From assembly GCF_000023445.1 (NCBI RefSeq), contig NC_012881.1, forward strand, positions 625,501 through 689,500: 64,000 nt of DNA, in the 5' to 3' direction. Positions 26,734 to 36,690 of this stretch are shown here, one piece after another. How positions within the stretch are numbered: the stretch's first letter is position 1; every line of letters starts with the position of its first letter. The stretch comes from Maridesulfovibrio salexigens DSM 2638 (GTDB taxonomy: Bacteria > Desulfobacterota > Desulfovibrionia > Desulfovibrionales > Desulfovibrionaceae). A model generated the notes under the pieces. The model was not told the DNA's origin and made no database searches. It was given only the letters and a program-made list of their open reading frames with translations. The position numbers and the translations under genes were made by a program.

Positions 26734-27693
26734 CTACCACTCCTTCTCCTTGATGGTCGGTTCTTCAATTTTGAAGGTCTGCAGCGGCGGAGTTGCCTTA
26801 GGATCAAGACCGGCTTCGTAGTCGAAGACTTCTTTGATTTCCTTGTTGAACTTCTTCTTGAAGAGCAGGATGGGAATGTCTACCGGGCAGGCGCGCTGGC
26901 ACTCACCGCATTCGGTGCAACGACCGGTGAGGTGGTAAGCGTGGATAACCTGGAACATCCACTTGTCGCGGACGTGGGCTTCCTGGCTCAGCCAGTGCGG
27001 ATCGCGGGACTGCGCTACACAATGGTCGCGGCATACGCACATGGGGCATGCGTTACGGCAGGCGTAGCAGCGGATGCAGCGGTCCATTTCACCAAGCCAG
27101 AATGCGAATTTTTCTTCGGTGGACTTGGCTTCGAATTCTTCGAGATCTTTGTAGCCGTCTTCAAATGAAGCGGTAGCTTTGATCTCTTCACCGACAAACT
27201 GGTCGGAAAGAACTGCGTTGGGGTAGCGGCAGGTCTGGCATTTATCAGAGAGCATGTCTGCCAAGGGCAGTTTGTGCTCTTTGCCGTCTACGGTGAGCTT
27301 CACTTCAGAGTCGCTCAATTCGCAGGCTTCAACCTGTCCTACATCACCTACGGCGCGGCGGATCTTAACCTGATCCACAACACCGGTACAGCCGAAACCG
27401 AAGATGGTTACGTCTTCACGCTTGATGAGGTTTTCCTGCAGCAGTTCAACAACGGAACGGCTGTCGCAGCCTTTAACCACGATACCGACCTTTTTGCCCT
27501 TCAAAGAGGGCAGGTAGGTGGCAAGGTTGTGAACGCTAAGGGCGTCCACTTTCAATTTATCTACATCTGCTTCACTGCGCATGAAGTGCGGAGTGGCATG
27601 CAGAGGATCGAAGCTGTCTGTCCACCCGATGACCACATCAAGCTCAGACAGTCCGTCCTTAATTTGCTTTTTAAGATCTTCCAGATTTTTCAC
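26734..27693 (-). CDS. flxC: FlxC-like iron-sulfur subunit
   Basis: 319 residues from GTG 27693, which has AAGGAG at the right distance; TTG 27717 is rejected. Residues around 75-100 (GKKVGIVVKGCDSRSVVELL) match the FrhB/FdhB-like region, and two 4Fe-4S clusters follow: CIRCYACRNACPMCVC and CTECGECQRACPVDIP. It lies 30 bases after flxD. Together with FlxB it forms the electron wire between FlxA and the HdrA flavin. Confidence 0.85.
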   Translation of the reverse strand: MKNLEDLKKQIKDGLSELDVVIGWTDSFDPLHATPHFMRSEADVDKLKVDALSVHNLATYLPSLKGKKVGIVVKGCDSRSVVELLQENLIKREDVTIFGFGCTGVVDQVKIRRAVGDVGQVEACELSDSEVKLTVDGKEHKLPLADMLSDKCQTCRYPNAVLSDQFVGEEIKATASFEDGYKDLEEFEAKSTEEKFAFWLGEMDRCIRCYACRNACPMCVCRDHCVAQSRDPHWLSQEAHVRDKWMFQVIHAYHLTGRCTECGECQRACPVDIPILLFKKKFNKEIKEVFDYEAGLDPKATPPLQTFKIEEPTIKEKEW

Positions 27694-27723
27694 TCTGTTT
27701 CTCCTTGCGTGGAACAACCCTTA

Positions 27724-28188
27724 CTAGAGGGAAGCTTCCATCAATTTGAGTGTCTCCTCGGCTTCGGGACCCTCGATCTTTTGGGCCGGGCCGAGTTTGT
27801 GAATCTGTTCGGTGAACTTGGTCACAACTTCCTGCCAGCGCTGGCCTTCTGATGCGGAAACCCAGGTGTAGTCGAAACGCTCAGGCTCGATTCCGAGCAT
27901 GGTGATGAACCTTTTGAGCATTTCCAGCCTGCGGCGGGCATAGAAGTTACCTTCAGCGTAGTGGCAGTCGTTGGGGTGACAACCGGACACGAGCACTCCG
28001 TCCGCTCCGGACATGAGTGTCTTCACAATAAACAGAGGATCAATCCTGCCTGAACAGGGGACCTTAATGATTCTCAGGTCAGTCGGCTGGGTGAATCTAC
28101 CTACACCGGCGGTATCAGCTCCACCGTAGGAGCACCAGTTGCAGAGAAAACCGACGATTCTGAGTTCTTTACCTTCTAGAACCGGCAT
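27724..28188 (-). CDS. flxD: FlxD / MvhD-like hydrogenase iron-sulfur subunit
   Basis: 154 residues. FLCNWCSYGGADTAG (14-28) is the MvhD signature, with further cysteines in VPCSGRID and GCHPNDCHY for a 2Fe-2S cluster. Some relatives carry selenocysteine at the position after CNWC; here it is Ser. It overlaps hdrA by 13 bases. MvhD-type proteins dock electron-input modules onto HdrA, which is its expected role here. Length is close to the family norm of about 140-150. Confidence 0.92.
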   Translation of the reverse strand: MPVLEGKELRIVGFLCNWCSYGGADTAGVGRFTQPTDLRIIKVPCSGRIDPLFIVKTLMSGADGVLVSGCHPNDCHYAEGNFYARRRLEMLKRFITMLGIEPERFDYTWVSASEGQRWQEVVTKFTEQIHKLGPAQKIEGPEAEETLKLMEASL

Positions 28189-30134
28189 ACTGCGTTAACC
28201 TCCGCAAGAATCTGATTGTCAGTGAAGTGCTGGAGCTGGATTGCACCCTGAGGACAGGTGGATGTGCAGATACCGCAGCCCTGACAAATTGTTTCAATCA
28301 CATCAGCTTTGGGCTGTCCGCGGAAGTCTATTTCTTTAATAGCTCCGAAGGGGCATGTGCTGATGCATTTGCCGCAACCGATGCAGCGTTTGATATCAAC
28401 TACAGAAACCGCGGGGTCACTTTCCAGCTGGTCCTTGGCGAACATGGCTAGAACCTTTGCCGCAGCTGCACTACCCTGTGCAACAGAGGAAGGAATGTCT
28501 TTGGGACCCTGACATGAACCGGCGAGGAATACACCGGCAGTGTTGGTTTCAACAGGTTTGAGTTTGGGGTGGCCTTCCATGAAGAAACCGTATGCATCGT
28601 AGGAGATGCGCAGTTTCTTAGCGAGGTCGGAAGCGCCGTGTGCGGATTCAGCACCGACTGCGAGGACAACGAGGTCCGCGTCAATTTCGACCTGATCGCC
28701 CATGAGGGTGTCGGCACCGCGTACAACGAGCTTGTCACCTTTGGGGTAGACCATGGACACGCGGCCACGGATGTACCTTGCTTCGTATTCTTCCTGCGCT
28801 CTGCGGGTGAATTCGTCGAACATCTTACCCGGGGAACGGATGTCCATGTAGAATACGTAGGACTGTGAATCCGGGCAGTGGTCTTTGGTCAGGATGGCCT
28901 GCTTTGCGGTGTACATGCAGCAGAAGCCGGAGCAGTATGGACGCCCGATGGATTTATCACGGGAGCCTACGCACTGAATGAAGACCACGTTCTTGGGTTC
29001 CTTGCCATCGGAAGGACGTTTGATGTGTCCCTCAGTGGGGCCGGAAGCGGAGAGCATGCGCTCGTACTGCAGGGAGGTGATTACGTCGGGGTACTGGCCT
29101 CCGCCGTATTCGCTGTATACAGTCCAGTCTACGAGGTCGAAACCGGTAGCCGCAACAACTGCGCCCACTTCTTCGACTACAAACTCATCTACCTGATCGT
29201 AAACGATGGCTTCAGAGGGGCAGACCTTGGCGCAGACGCCGCATTTATCGCGTTTGATTTTGATGCAGAAGTTGGGATCAATAACCGCTTTCTTGGGGAT
29301 TGCCTGAGGAAAGGGGATGTTGATCGCTGTGGTTTTACCCAGTTCTTCGTCAAAGGGGTTGTCAGCCTTCTTGCTGGGGCATTTTTCCATGCAGATACCG
29401 CAACCGGTACATTTATCCCAGTCAACATAGGTGGCTTTTCTTTTTACTTTAACGGAGAAGTTACCCACATAACCGTTTACTTCTTCAATCTCGGCGCAAG
29501 CGTAGAGAGTGATGTTGGGATGCTGGGCAACGTCAACCATGCGGGGTCCGAGGATACAACTGGAGCAGTCCACTGTGGGGAAAGTCTTATCCAGTTTAGC
29601 CATCTTACCGCCGATGGAGGAGGTCTTTTCAACAAGGATAACTTCGAGGCCGCCGTCAGCGCAGTCAAGGGCTGCCTGAATACCTGCAACACCGCCGCCA
29701 ACAATCATAACCTTTTTGTTCATGTCAAAGTATTTGGCATGGAGAGGTTTGTTGTTGAGCAGTTTAGCCGCTGCCATACGAACAAGGTCAACTGACTTGT
29801 TGGTGTTGGCTTCGCGGTCGCGGCCGATCCAGGAAACGTGTTCCCTGATGTTGGCCATCTCGAAGAGGTAGCGGTTAAGGCCGGCTCTTTCGAGGGTTTT
29901 GCGGAAGGTGGGTTCGTGCATTCTGGGTGTACAGGATGCTACGACCACGCCGTCGAGTTTATGTTCCTTGATTGCTTCTATGATCTCGTCCTGTCCGGGT
30001 TCGGAGCAGGCGTACATTGTATCAGTTGCGAAAACAACACCGGGGAATTCCCGTGCGGCTGCTGCAACGGCAGCGGTATCCACGGTACCTTCGATGTTAG
30101 TCCCGCAATGGCAGACAAAAACTCCAATTTTCAT
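28176..30134 (-). CDS. hdrA: heterodisulfide reductase subunit A
   Basis: 652 residues, soluble flavoprotein with iron-sulfur clusters. VCHCGTNI at the N-terminus, FAD-binding GGGVAGIQAALD near 147-158, TVDCSSCILGPRM (the site that is selenocysteine in some relatives; Cys here), and four 4Fe-4S motifs: CTGCGICMEKCP, CGVCAKVCP, CIGCGKCISTCP and CQGCGICTSTCP. HdrA is the site of flavin-based electron bifurcation. AAGGAG lies 8 bases before ATG 30134. It sits between hdrB and flxD, the order seen in Desulfovibrio Flx-Hdr operons. Confidence 0.97.
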   Translation of the reverse strand: MKIGVFVCHCGTNIEGTVDTAAVAAAAREFPGVVFATDTMYACSEPGQDEIIEAIKEHKLDGVVVASCTPRMHEPTFRKTLERAGLNRYLFEMANIREHVSWIGRDREANTNKSVDLVRMAAAKLLNNKPLHAKYFDMNKKVMIVGGGVAGIQAALDCADGGLEVILVEKTSSIGGKMAKLDKTFPTVDCSSCILGPRMVDVAQHPNITLYACAEIEEVNGYVGNFSVKVKRKATYVDWDKCTGCGICMEKCPSKKADNPFDEELGKTTAINIPFPQAIPKKAVIDPNFCIKIKRDKCGVCAKVCPSEAIVYDQVDEFVVEEVGAVVAATGFDLVDWTVYSEYGGGQYPDVITSLQYERMLSASGPTEGHIKRPSDGKEPKNVVFIQCVGSRDKSIGRPYCSGFCCMYTAKQAILTKDHCPDSQSYVFYMDIRSPGKMFDEFTRRAQEEYEARYIRGRVSMVYPKGDKLVVRGADTLMGDQVEIDADLVVLAVGAESAHGASDLAKKLRISYDAYGFFMEGHPKLKPVETNTAGVFLAGSCQGPKDIPSSVAQGSAAAAKVLAMFAKDQLESDPAVSVVDIKRCIGCGKCISTCPFGAIKEIDFRGQPKADVIETICQGCGICTSTCPQGAIQLQHFTDNQILAEVNAVCRF

Positions 30135-30162
30135 TTAAGTCTTCTCCTTAGCAGGGTTTCCG

Positions 30163-31053
30163 CTATTTCTTTTCTTCTTTGCCGATGGCATCGATAGCTT
30201 TACGGGGGCTCACGCAGAGCTTGTCCATTCCCAGTTCTTTTTCACTCATGCCGAGGGCGAGGCCCATGAGCTGGGTGTAATAGAAGATGGGCAGGTTGTG
30301 CTTGGCACCTGTTGCAGAGTTGACCTGAGACTGGCGCAGGTCAAGGTTCATCTGGCACAGGGGGCAGGCGGTGACCAGTGCGTCAACACCGAGATCATCT
30401 GCCACATCAAGCAGCTTGCCGGACAGGTTCATGACCACATCCTTGCGGGGGATACCGAAGGAAGCACCGCAGCATTCTACCTTTAAAGGAAAGGGCAGAA
30501 CTGTTGCGCCCATGGCTTTCATGATGTTGTCCATGGCCATGGGGTGCTCGGGGTCATCGAAGTTCATTACTTCCGGGGGACGGTTCATTATGCAGCCATA
30601 GTATGCTGCAACTTTGAGTCCCTTGAGCGGTTTGATGGTGCTCTTTTTCAGTGCGTCGAGACCGAGGTCTTCAACGAGAATCTGAAGCACGGATTTGGTG
30701 GAGACACCGCCGTTGTAGGGATTGTCCAGCAGTTTGTTGACCTTCTCGCGCATCTCGTCTTTTTGCATACGATGTTCTGCGGTCTTGAGGTTGGTCAGAC
30801 AACTGGGGCAAGGGGTAATTGCGGTGTCCAGATCCATTTTCTCTACCAGCTGTAAGTTGCGGGCGGAGAGTGCGCTGGAAAGTGTGTGGTCCACGGTGTG
30901 AGCCGGGGTGGAACCGCAACAGCTCCAGTCGGGGATGTCGGTGAGCCGGATTCCCAGCTTTTCACAGACAGCCCGGGTGGACATGTCATATTCCATGGAT
31001 GTTCCTGCGCCGGAACATCCGGGATAGTAGGCATATGTTAAGGAATCACTCAT
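30163..31053 (-). CDS. hdrB: heterodisulfide reductase subunit B
   Basis: 296 residues with two CCG domains. WSCCGSTPAH and CPSCLTNL in the first half and VECCGASFGIP and ACPLCQMNLD in the second supply the cysteines for the non-cubane 4Fe-4S clusters that reduce disulfides. The ATG overlaps the hdrC stop (ATGA). No methanogen CoM/CoB is expected in a sulfate reducer; DsrC-type thiol/disulfide is the likely acceptor, by inference from the family. Confidence 0.96.
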   Translation of the reverse strand: MSDSLTYAYYPGCSGAGTSMEYDMSTRAVCEKLGIRLTDIPDWSCCGSTPAHTVDHTLSSALSARNLQLVEKMDLDTAITPCPSCLTNLKTAEHRMQKDEMREKVNKLLDNPYNGGVSTKSVLQILVEDLGLDALKKSTIKPLKGLKVAAYYGCIMNRPPEVMNFDDPEHPMAMDNIMKAMGATVLPFPLKVECCGASFGIPRKDVVMNLSGKLLDVADDLGVDALVTACPLCQMNLDLRQSQVNSATGAKHNLPIFYYTQLMGLALGMSEKELGMDKLCVSPRKAIDAIGKEEKK

Positions 31054-31610
31054 TTGTGGGACTCCTCTTGGAATCTTTTGAAGATTTTCTTGATTTCATC
31101 CTTGCCCTGAATCTCGTGGGGTTTGAAATGCATCTTGCCCTTGGGCAGTACTTTCGGTCCCAGATCAATGTCAGTCCAGAAGCGTCCTGTTTTGGCTACA
31201 TAAGCCGCGAGCAGGCCGATTTCGAACACTCTTCCGTTGTTTTCAACGGAATCTAGGAAGCTGTCCCAGAATTTCTTGACCGTGGGTACAGGAGCATATC
31301 CTTCCCTGCGGGCCATGTGGCGCAGCACATCCATGATGTGAGCCACGTCGATGTTGTTAGGGCACCTTGTGGTGCAGGATTCACAGGTTGCGCAAAGCCA
31401 GAGTGACTTGCACTTGAGCACGGTTTCTTTCTGCCCTGCCTGAACCATACGCATGATTCTGCTTACTGGGATGTCGTACGCAAATGTGTACGGACATCCG
31501 GCGGTACAGTTACCGCACTGGTAGCAAAGGGAGACATTCTGTCCGCTTTCCTTTTCTACCTGTTTCACAAAATCGGCATCGTAAGTCTTAGTAATATTTA
31601 CTATTCCCAT
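31050..31610 (-). CDS. hdrC: heterodisulfide reductase subunit C
   Basis: 186 residues with two 4Fe-4S motifs, CYQCGNCTAGCPYTF (about 30-44) and CATCESCTTRCP (about 73-84), as in all HdrC proteins. First gene of the seven-gene operon. The SD before ATG 31610 is weak. It passes electrons from HdrA to HdrB. In D. vulgaris an alcohol dehydrogenase gene precedes the cluster; none is present here, the upstream 585 bases being non-coding. Confidence 0.95.
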   Translation of the reverse strand: MGIVNITKTYDADFVKQVEKESGQNVSLCYQCGNCTAGCPYTFAYDIPVSRIMRMVQAGQKETVLKCKSLWLCATCESCTTRCPNNIDVAHIMDVLRHMARREGYAPVPTVKKFWDSFLDSVENNGRVFEIGLLAAYVAKTGRFWTDIDLGPKVLPKGKMHFKPHEIQGKDEIKKIFKRFQEESHK

Positions 31611-32195
31611 AAATGAGTAGCCGCCTTTCCGCTTAAAAAGTCCGGTGGAGCGGACCTTTAGTTTCCGTAGATTGGCTTAAAGATTATTGACAGAGTATGG
31701 ATTCTTAAGAGGAGGTATTCTGCCAGAAGAACTATGAATTCTGCAAGCGATAATAACGTGTTTCACGATGGTTTCTTTTATAGATGACTACTCAAGGGCA
31801 TTAGATGGTGAATAGTTGAACAATCTTCTCCTGTTCTTAACGAATGACCTAAAACGGTAGTGGATACTATTTTTATGCAGCACAAACGTCTTGTTGTAAA
31901 AAATAGACTAAAATGAAGAGTAGGATTTTGGTGATATCTGTCTCTTTTCATGAAGCGGTGTTTTGAGAGAGTTTATAATGTAGATAGTTATCTAATATAT
32001 TGTTTCATTTTTACAACAAAGAGTGACTTTAATGTTAAATTCCACTTCACTTCCATATAAAAACAAGATAGTTAAATCAGTGCACATATATATAATTAGC
32101 CATAATTTTTTTGGTAATTAGGTCTCAGTATTTGCGGAAGTGGTGTCTGGGGTTAGGTTTTGAAGGATGCGGACTATCAAGACAACGGGGTTATT
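31611..32195. other. 585-base non-coding region between hdrC and the cytochrome gene
   Basis: AT-rich, divergent intergenic region. It must contain the hdr-flx promoter and the promoter of the cytochrome-MCP pair. I found no convincing sigma-54 or Rex-type palindrome, no RNA gene and no coding frame with an SD. Confidence 0.5.
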
Positions 32196-32675
32196 ATGGT
32201 AGAAAGAGGTTTTGCCGTGCGGATTGGGGTGATTCTGGCGGTAATTACAGTTTTCAGCTGTTCGTTGGCCGGATATGGGATTACGGATTCAGCGACTTAT
32301 GTAGGTTCTGAGGCATGTGAAGAGTGCCATGAGGTGGAATACAACAACTATAAGAAATTTTCCAAAAAGGCCCACTCCAGCAAAAGCGTGAAGATCATGG
32401 CTTCAGATCTTGATGCTGACGAGCTTAAGGAGTGTTTCACATGCCATGCTACCGGGTATGGAAAACCCGGCGGATTCGTTTCTTTTGAACAAACTCCCCA
32501 TCTTGCAGATGCAGGATGTGAGGTTTGCCATGGTCCGGGATCTCTTCATGCTGAAGACGGCGATCCGGAGCTGATCAAGAGGAAGATGACCATTGAGGAG
32601 TGTGAAGTCTGCCACAATGCAGAACGGGTCAACAATTTTAATTACAAGCCGCTGATTTTCGGCGGAGCTCACTAG
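32196..32675 (+). CDS. tetraheme cytochrome c family protein
   Basis: 159 residues. A signal peptide (VRIGVILAVITVFSCSLA) sends it to the periplasm. Four CxxCH heme sites are at 41-45 (CEECH), 80-84 (CFTCH), 108-112 and 136-140 (both CEVCH), with extra His for axial ligation. The layout resembles the cytochrome c554-like family. ATG 32196 has GGGG upstream. The next gene, a chemoreceptor with its own heme site, starts 10 bases downstream, so the two are probably co-expressed and may work together. Confidence 0.88.
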   Translation: MVERGFAVRIGVILAVITVFSCSLAGYGITDSATYVGSEACEECHEVEYNNYKKFSKKAHSSKSVKIMASDLDADELKECFTCHATGYGKPGGFVSFEQTPHLADAGCEVCHGPGSLHAEDGDPELIKRKMTIEECEVCHNAERVNNFNYKPLIFGGAH

Positions 32676-32685
32676 GGGGGTCGTT

Positions 32686-34689
32686 ATGAAATTTATTAAG
32701 ACTTCCCTTGGTAACAAGGTCATGGTGCTGACCTCATTGCTCACTGCTACGGCTTTTATTGTTCTGTTTCTGGCAAACTCTTTCTGGCAGCGCACCACCA
32801 TGATGGAAGAGATTGAACGGAACGCATACAAAACTGCGGATATGTTGCAGCTGGCCATCCGCGAGCCTATGGCCAAGGGTGATAACAGGGGTACTACTGA
32901 AAAGTTTGCTACTGTTTCAAAAAAATATTCAGATGTTGCCATTTACCTGACCAACTTTAAGGGAAATGTCACTTATTCCACTAACACAGGGGACATACGT
33001 TCCGACATCAAAAATGTAATTCGCGATAAGGATATTAATACCCTTGTCGGGCAAAGCCTTAAGAAAAACCTCAAGAGCGGCCTTCTTTCTGAAATAGGTG
33101 GCAAAGAGGTTTTTGTTGAAGTTGAAACCATCCAGAATGAGAAGGCTTGTTATCACTGTCACGGCAGGAAGCAGCCCGTGCTCGGAACTCTGGTCATGGT
33201 GCAGGATGTTTCTCCTCAATTTGCAACATTTCATGAGTCCCAGTTCAAAGGGGCTGCGCTTTCATTCGGTGGCTTTGTCTCCCTGCTGGCCGCTCTTCTG
33301 TTCTTCATGCGCAGATCAATTGTGAAGCGCATCCAGATTATCTCCGGTGCTACCAGTGATTTTGCCAAGGGCAATCTCGACGCTCAATTTGCAGTGAACA
33401 GCAGTGATGAGCTCGGGTCTCTCGGGGATCATCTCGGCGAAATGGCCCGTCAGATCAAAGACCAGCTGGTTTATAACCGCGGTGTACTTAACGGTATTAC
33501 CGTGCCCATGATCGTTACTGACGGTGATAGCAAAATTGATTTCGTTAACGCACCCATGCGTGACATCCTCAACAAACCTGAAGATGTTCTTATAGGAATG
33601 GATGTAGGCGACTTTTTCAGGGTTGAAGGAAAGTCTCTGACTCAAGAGGCTATTTCTTCAAGTGATTGCCCTGAAGGTCTTCTGAGGTTCAACCGTGAAG
33701 ATGGTGTTGAGTTCCCGTTGCGCTATCAGGTCTGTCCGCTGCTTAATGCTGAGGAAGAGACTGTTGGTGCTATCGCGGTAATGGTCGACCTTACCGAAGA
33801 GGAAGCCAGCCGCAAGCACATTGAGCAGCAGCAGGAATCTTTGCTTGAAGTGGCCAATGAGGTTACCGAAGTTTCCAAGGCTTTGCTTTCCTACACCACT
33901 GAGCTTTCACAGCAGATGAATGAGTTGACTGCCGGTGTTGATACCACTGCCATGCAGACCGGACAGGTTGCAACCGCAATGGAAGAAATGAATGCCACTG
34001 TGCTTGAAGTTGCCCAGAATACCGGGGAAACAGCTGAAGCCTCCGACAGGGCCAACTCCGTTGCCCGCGACGGTGGAAAGGTAGTCAGCAACACAGTGTC
34101 AGAGATTCATATTGTAACTGAAACCACGGATAAACTCTCCGATATGCTCGCCGACCTTTCGGAGCGGGCCATCAATATCGGCGAAGTAATGTCTGTTATT
34201 AATGATATTGCCGACCAGACCAACCTGCTGGCCCTGAACGCAGCCATTGAAGCGGCCCGTGCCGGTGAAGCAGGACGTGGTTTCGCAGTTGTCGCTGACG
34301 AAGTTCGTAAGCTCGCTGAGAAGACCATGGGCGCAACCAATGAGGTTGAGAGCGCAATCACACTCATTCAGCAGTCCACCGATAAGGTTGTCTCCGAGAT
34401 GAGCGGGGTTCGCGGCAGGGTTGAAAATACCGTGCAGATGGCGGAAGGAGCAGGCGGCGTACTCAGCCAGATCGTCAGTGAGAGTGAAACTATTGCCGAT
34501 ATGGTCCGGGCCATTGCCACCGCAGCAGAGCAGCAGACTGCAACCAGTGATGAAATTAACAACAGCGTCACTGAGATCAACGGGCTTTCGCAGGCTCTGT
34601 CCGACGGTATCCAGAATGCCAACTCCAACATTCAGGAAGTAGCTGAAATGGCTCAAAAGCTGAGCCAGCTGGTGGAAAGATTCAAGTAG
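32686..34689 (+). CDS. methyl-accepting chemotaxis protein with heme c sensor domain
   Basis: 667 residues. Membrane helix 1 (about 10-30), periplasmic domain with CYHCH at 155-159 (a c-type heme site), helix 2 (about 186-206), HAMP (about 205-260), a PAS domain (about 265-380), and the cytoplasmic signalling hairpin with tip [29 protein letters not shown] precedes ATG 32686. This resembles DcrA, the heme-c chemoreceptor of D. vulgaris that responds to oxygen and redox. Pairing with a tetraheme cytochrome suggests redox or gas sensing at the periplasm; the ligand is not known. Confidence 0.92.
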   Translation: MKFIKTSLGNKVMVLTSLLTATAFIVLFLANSFWQRTTMMEEIERNAYKTADMLQLAIREPMAKGDNRGTTEKFATVSKKYSDVAIYLTNFKGNVTYSTNTGDIRSDIKNVIRDKDINTLVGQSLKKNLKSGLLSEIGGKEVFVEVETIQNEKACYHCHGRKQPVLGTLVMVQDVSPQFATFHESQFKGAALSFGGFVSLLAALLFFMRRSIVKRIQIISGATSDFAKGNLDAQFAVNSSDELGSLGDHLGEMARQIKDQLVYNRGVLNGITVPMIVTDGDSKIDFVNAPMRDILNKPEDVLIGMDVGDFFRVEGKSLTQEAISSSDCPEGLLRFNREDGVEFPLRYQVCPLLNAEEETVGAIAVMVDLTEEEASRKHIEQQQESLLEVANEVTEVSKALLSYTTELSQQMNELTAGVDTTAMQTGQVATAMEEMNATVLEVAQNTGETAEASDRANSVARDGGKVVSNTVSEIHIVTETTDKLSDMLADLSERAINIGEVMSVINDIADQTNLLALNAAIEAARAGEAGRGFAVVADEVRKLAEKTMGATNEVESAITLIQQSTDKVVSEMSGVRGRVENTVQMAEGAGGVLSQIVSESETIADMVRAIATAAEQQTATSDEINNSVTEINGLSQALSDGIQNANSNIQEVAEMAQKLSQLVERFK

Positions 34690-34710
34690 TATTCACCATT
34701 AAAGCAATTA

Positions 34711-34747
34711 AAAGTCCCCTCCCGCTGGTGCGAGAGGGGACTTTTTT
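34711..34747 (+). terminator. terminator after the MCP gene
   Basis: A GC-rich stem AAAGTCCCCTC / GAGGGGACTTT with a T-run, 21 bases after the MCP stop. Confidence 0.85.
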
Positions 34748-34767
34748 ATAGTGGCGTATGAGAAAAT

Positions 34768-34802
34768 AAAAACCCCTGAAAGAAATACTTTCAGGGGTTT
34801 TT
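34768..34802. terminator. terminator of the carbamoyltransferase operon
   Basis: A perfect stem AAAAACCCCTGAAAG / CTTTCAGGGGTTTTT with a five-base loop, 22 bases after the carbamoyltransferase stop on the minus strand; usable from both sides. Confidence 0.85.
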
Positions 34803-34824
34803 GTTACTTGAATTGGTATCGCGA

Positions 34825-36681
34825 TTAGTCCAGCTCGAACTGCTTAGTCCAATCAACACCATCTTCCCATTTGGGTTGTTCTTCCTTGATAAAGAGGAAA
34901 TCACCAACAACCAGAGCGTCCATGTTTGTTCTCATGAAGCAAACATATGCATCATGGGGAGTACAAACAATAGGTTCACCTCTGACGTTAAAACTGGTGT
35001 TGACTACTACTCCGCAGTCTTCTTTCTCACTGAATGTGTTAATCAATTCCCAATAGCGAGGGTTGGTCTTCTTGCTTACGGATTGGACGCGGGCAGAAAA
35101 GTCAACATGGGTAATAGCTGGAAGATCAGAGCGTTCCTGATAAAGACGTTCATACATGGGCATTTCATGATAATTGTCGGGGATAGGCTTACGCATATCC
35201 TCAACAACGGGTGCAACTACCAGCATGTAGGGAGAATCTCCTTCCATCTCAAAGTATCGTGAAACCTGCTCTTCTAAAACAGAAGGCGCAAATGGCCTGA
35301 AACCTTCTCTGAATTTAATTTTCAGATTAAGCTTTTTCTGCATTTCAGGGTGGCGGGGGTCACCGATAATTGAACGTCCACCGAGGGCTCTGGGGCCGAA
35401 TTCCATGCGTCCCTGAAACCACCCGATAGCTTTGCCTTCGGTCATGAGGTCAGTCACTTTGGAGCACAGCTCTTTAAACGAATCATGTTTGTGGAATGGA
35501 GCTTTCTGACGTTTAGCCATGCGCAATATGTCTTGCTCTGAAAACTCAGGTCCAAGATAGGCGCCGCGCATAGAGTCGTCAGGATTCGCTACTCGTTTAT
35601 TTCCGAGCCAGATGTGATGCGCAGCTAAGGCCGCTCCCAGAGAGCCTCCAGCATCACCTGATGCAGGCTGAATCCAGATTTTATCGAATATTTTGCTGCG
35701 AATTAATTTACCGTTTGCAACGCAGTTAAGCGCAACCCCGCCAGCCATAACAAGGTTTCGAGAGTTGGTAAGCTTTTTGGCTGCCTTGGCAAGGGCAAAC
35801 ACAATCTCTTCGGTAGCTTCCTGGACGGCATAAGCGAGGTCCATATATTCCTGTTGGATTTCAGTTTCCGGCTCACGGGCAGGGATTCCAAATAAAGCTT
35901 CCCATTTAGCTTTTTTGAACATGGTCAGCTCTGTGGCGTAACTGAAATAATCCATATTCAACAGTAGGGAGCCATCGGACTTAAGGTCTACCAGATTATC
36001 AAAGATGGCTTTTTTCCACTCTTTGATCTTCGGGCTCTGGGAGTTCCCGTATGGGGCCAGTCCCATCAGTTTATACTCACCTGAATTGACTTTAAATCCG
36101 CAGAAAGCTGTTGCAGCTGAATAGAAAAGTCCTACAGAGTGAGGGAACTGAAGTTCTTTCAGTACTGTGATATCGTTGCCTTCACCCTTACTGATTGTGG
36201 TCGTTGCCCATTCTCCAACTCCGTCAACGGTGAGAATTGCTGCTTCCTGAAATGGAGAAGGGTAAAAGGCACTGGCTCCGTGAGACAAATGGTGCTCAGG
36301 GAAGAGTAATTTGGCTGAAGTTGGGCCGATTTTAGCAAGTTCTTCGTTGATCATCCGGCGCATAAAGAGTTTTTCTTTAATCCATACTGGAATTGCAGAA
36401 ACAAAACTTTTAAGGCCCGTAGGTGCAAAACCATTGTAGGTTTCAAGCAATCTTTCGAACTTGAGAAGTGGTTTGTCGTAAAATGCGACAGCTTTAACCT
36501 CAGAAAGGCTATAACCGGATTCTTCAAGAACGTATTTAATAGCATTTATAGGAAATGATTCATCATGCTTAATGCGCGTAAACCGCTCTTCCTGAGCTGC
36601 TGCAACTATTTCCCCATCAACCATGATTACGGCAGCAGAATCATGGTAGTAGGCTGATATTCCGAGTATTACTTCGTGCAT
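34825..36681 (-). CDS. NodU/CmcH-family carbamoyltransferase
   Basis: 618 residues, two-domain family that moves a carbamoyl group from carbamoyl phosphate (via ATP) to a hydroxyl. LGISAYYHDSAAVIM at 6-20 is the N-terminal signature, EHHLSHGASAFYPSPF near 129-144 carries the catalytic His, and MAGGVALNCVANGKL near 315 and the PRALGGRSIIGDPRHP region near 430 define the second domain. Length matches NodU and TobZ. It is the last gene of a set with DUF5989, SxtJ and SGNH genes. Target probably a glycan or secreted polymer. Confidence 0.93.
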   Translation of the reverse strand: MHEVILGISAYYHDSAAVIMVDGEIVAAAQEERFTRIKHDESFPINAIKYVLEESGYSLSEVKAVAFYDKPLLKFERLLETYNGFAPTGLKSFVSAIPVWIKEKLFMRRMINEELAKIGPTSAKLLFPEHHLSHGASAFYPSPFQEAAILTVDGVGEWATTTISKGEGNDITVLKELQFPHSVGLFYSAATAFCGFKVNSGEYKLMGLAPYGNSQSPKIKEWKKAIFDNLVDLKSDGSLLLNMDYFSYATELTMFKKAKWEALFGIPAREPETEIQQEYMDLAYAVQEATEEIVFALAKAAKKLTNSRNLVMAGGVALNCVANGKLIRSKIFDKIWIQPASGDAGGSLGAALAAHHIWLGNKRVANPDDSMRGAYLGPEFSEQDILRMAKRQKAPFHKHDSFKELCSKVTDLMTEGKAIGWFQGRMEFGPRALGGRSIIGDPRHPEMQKKLNLKIKFREGFRPFAPSVLEEQVSRYFEMEGDSPYMLVVAPVVEDMRKPIPDNYHEMPMYERLYQERSDLPAITHVDFSARVQSVSKKTNPRYWELINTFSEKEDCGVVVNTSFNVRGEPIVCTPHDAYVCFMRTNMDALVVGDFLFIKEEQPKWEDGVDWTKQFELD

Positions 36682-36690
36682 AGTGGAGCC

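Noticed and set aside
28878-29795. 305-codon plus-strand frame opposite hdrA
   Set aside because: Antisense shadow; hdrA motifs on the other strand are unambiguous.
31611-31760. Possible sigma-54 or Rex site before hdrC
   Set aside because: No GG-N10-GC with acceptable flanks and no Rex-like TTGTGA palindrome could be found on the correct strand.
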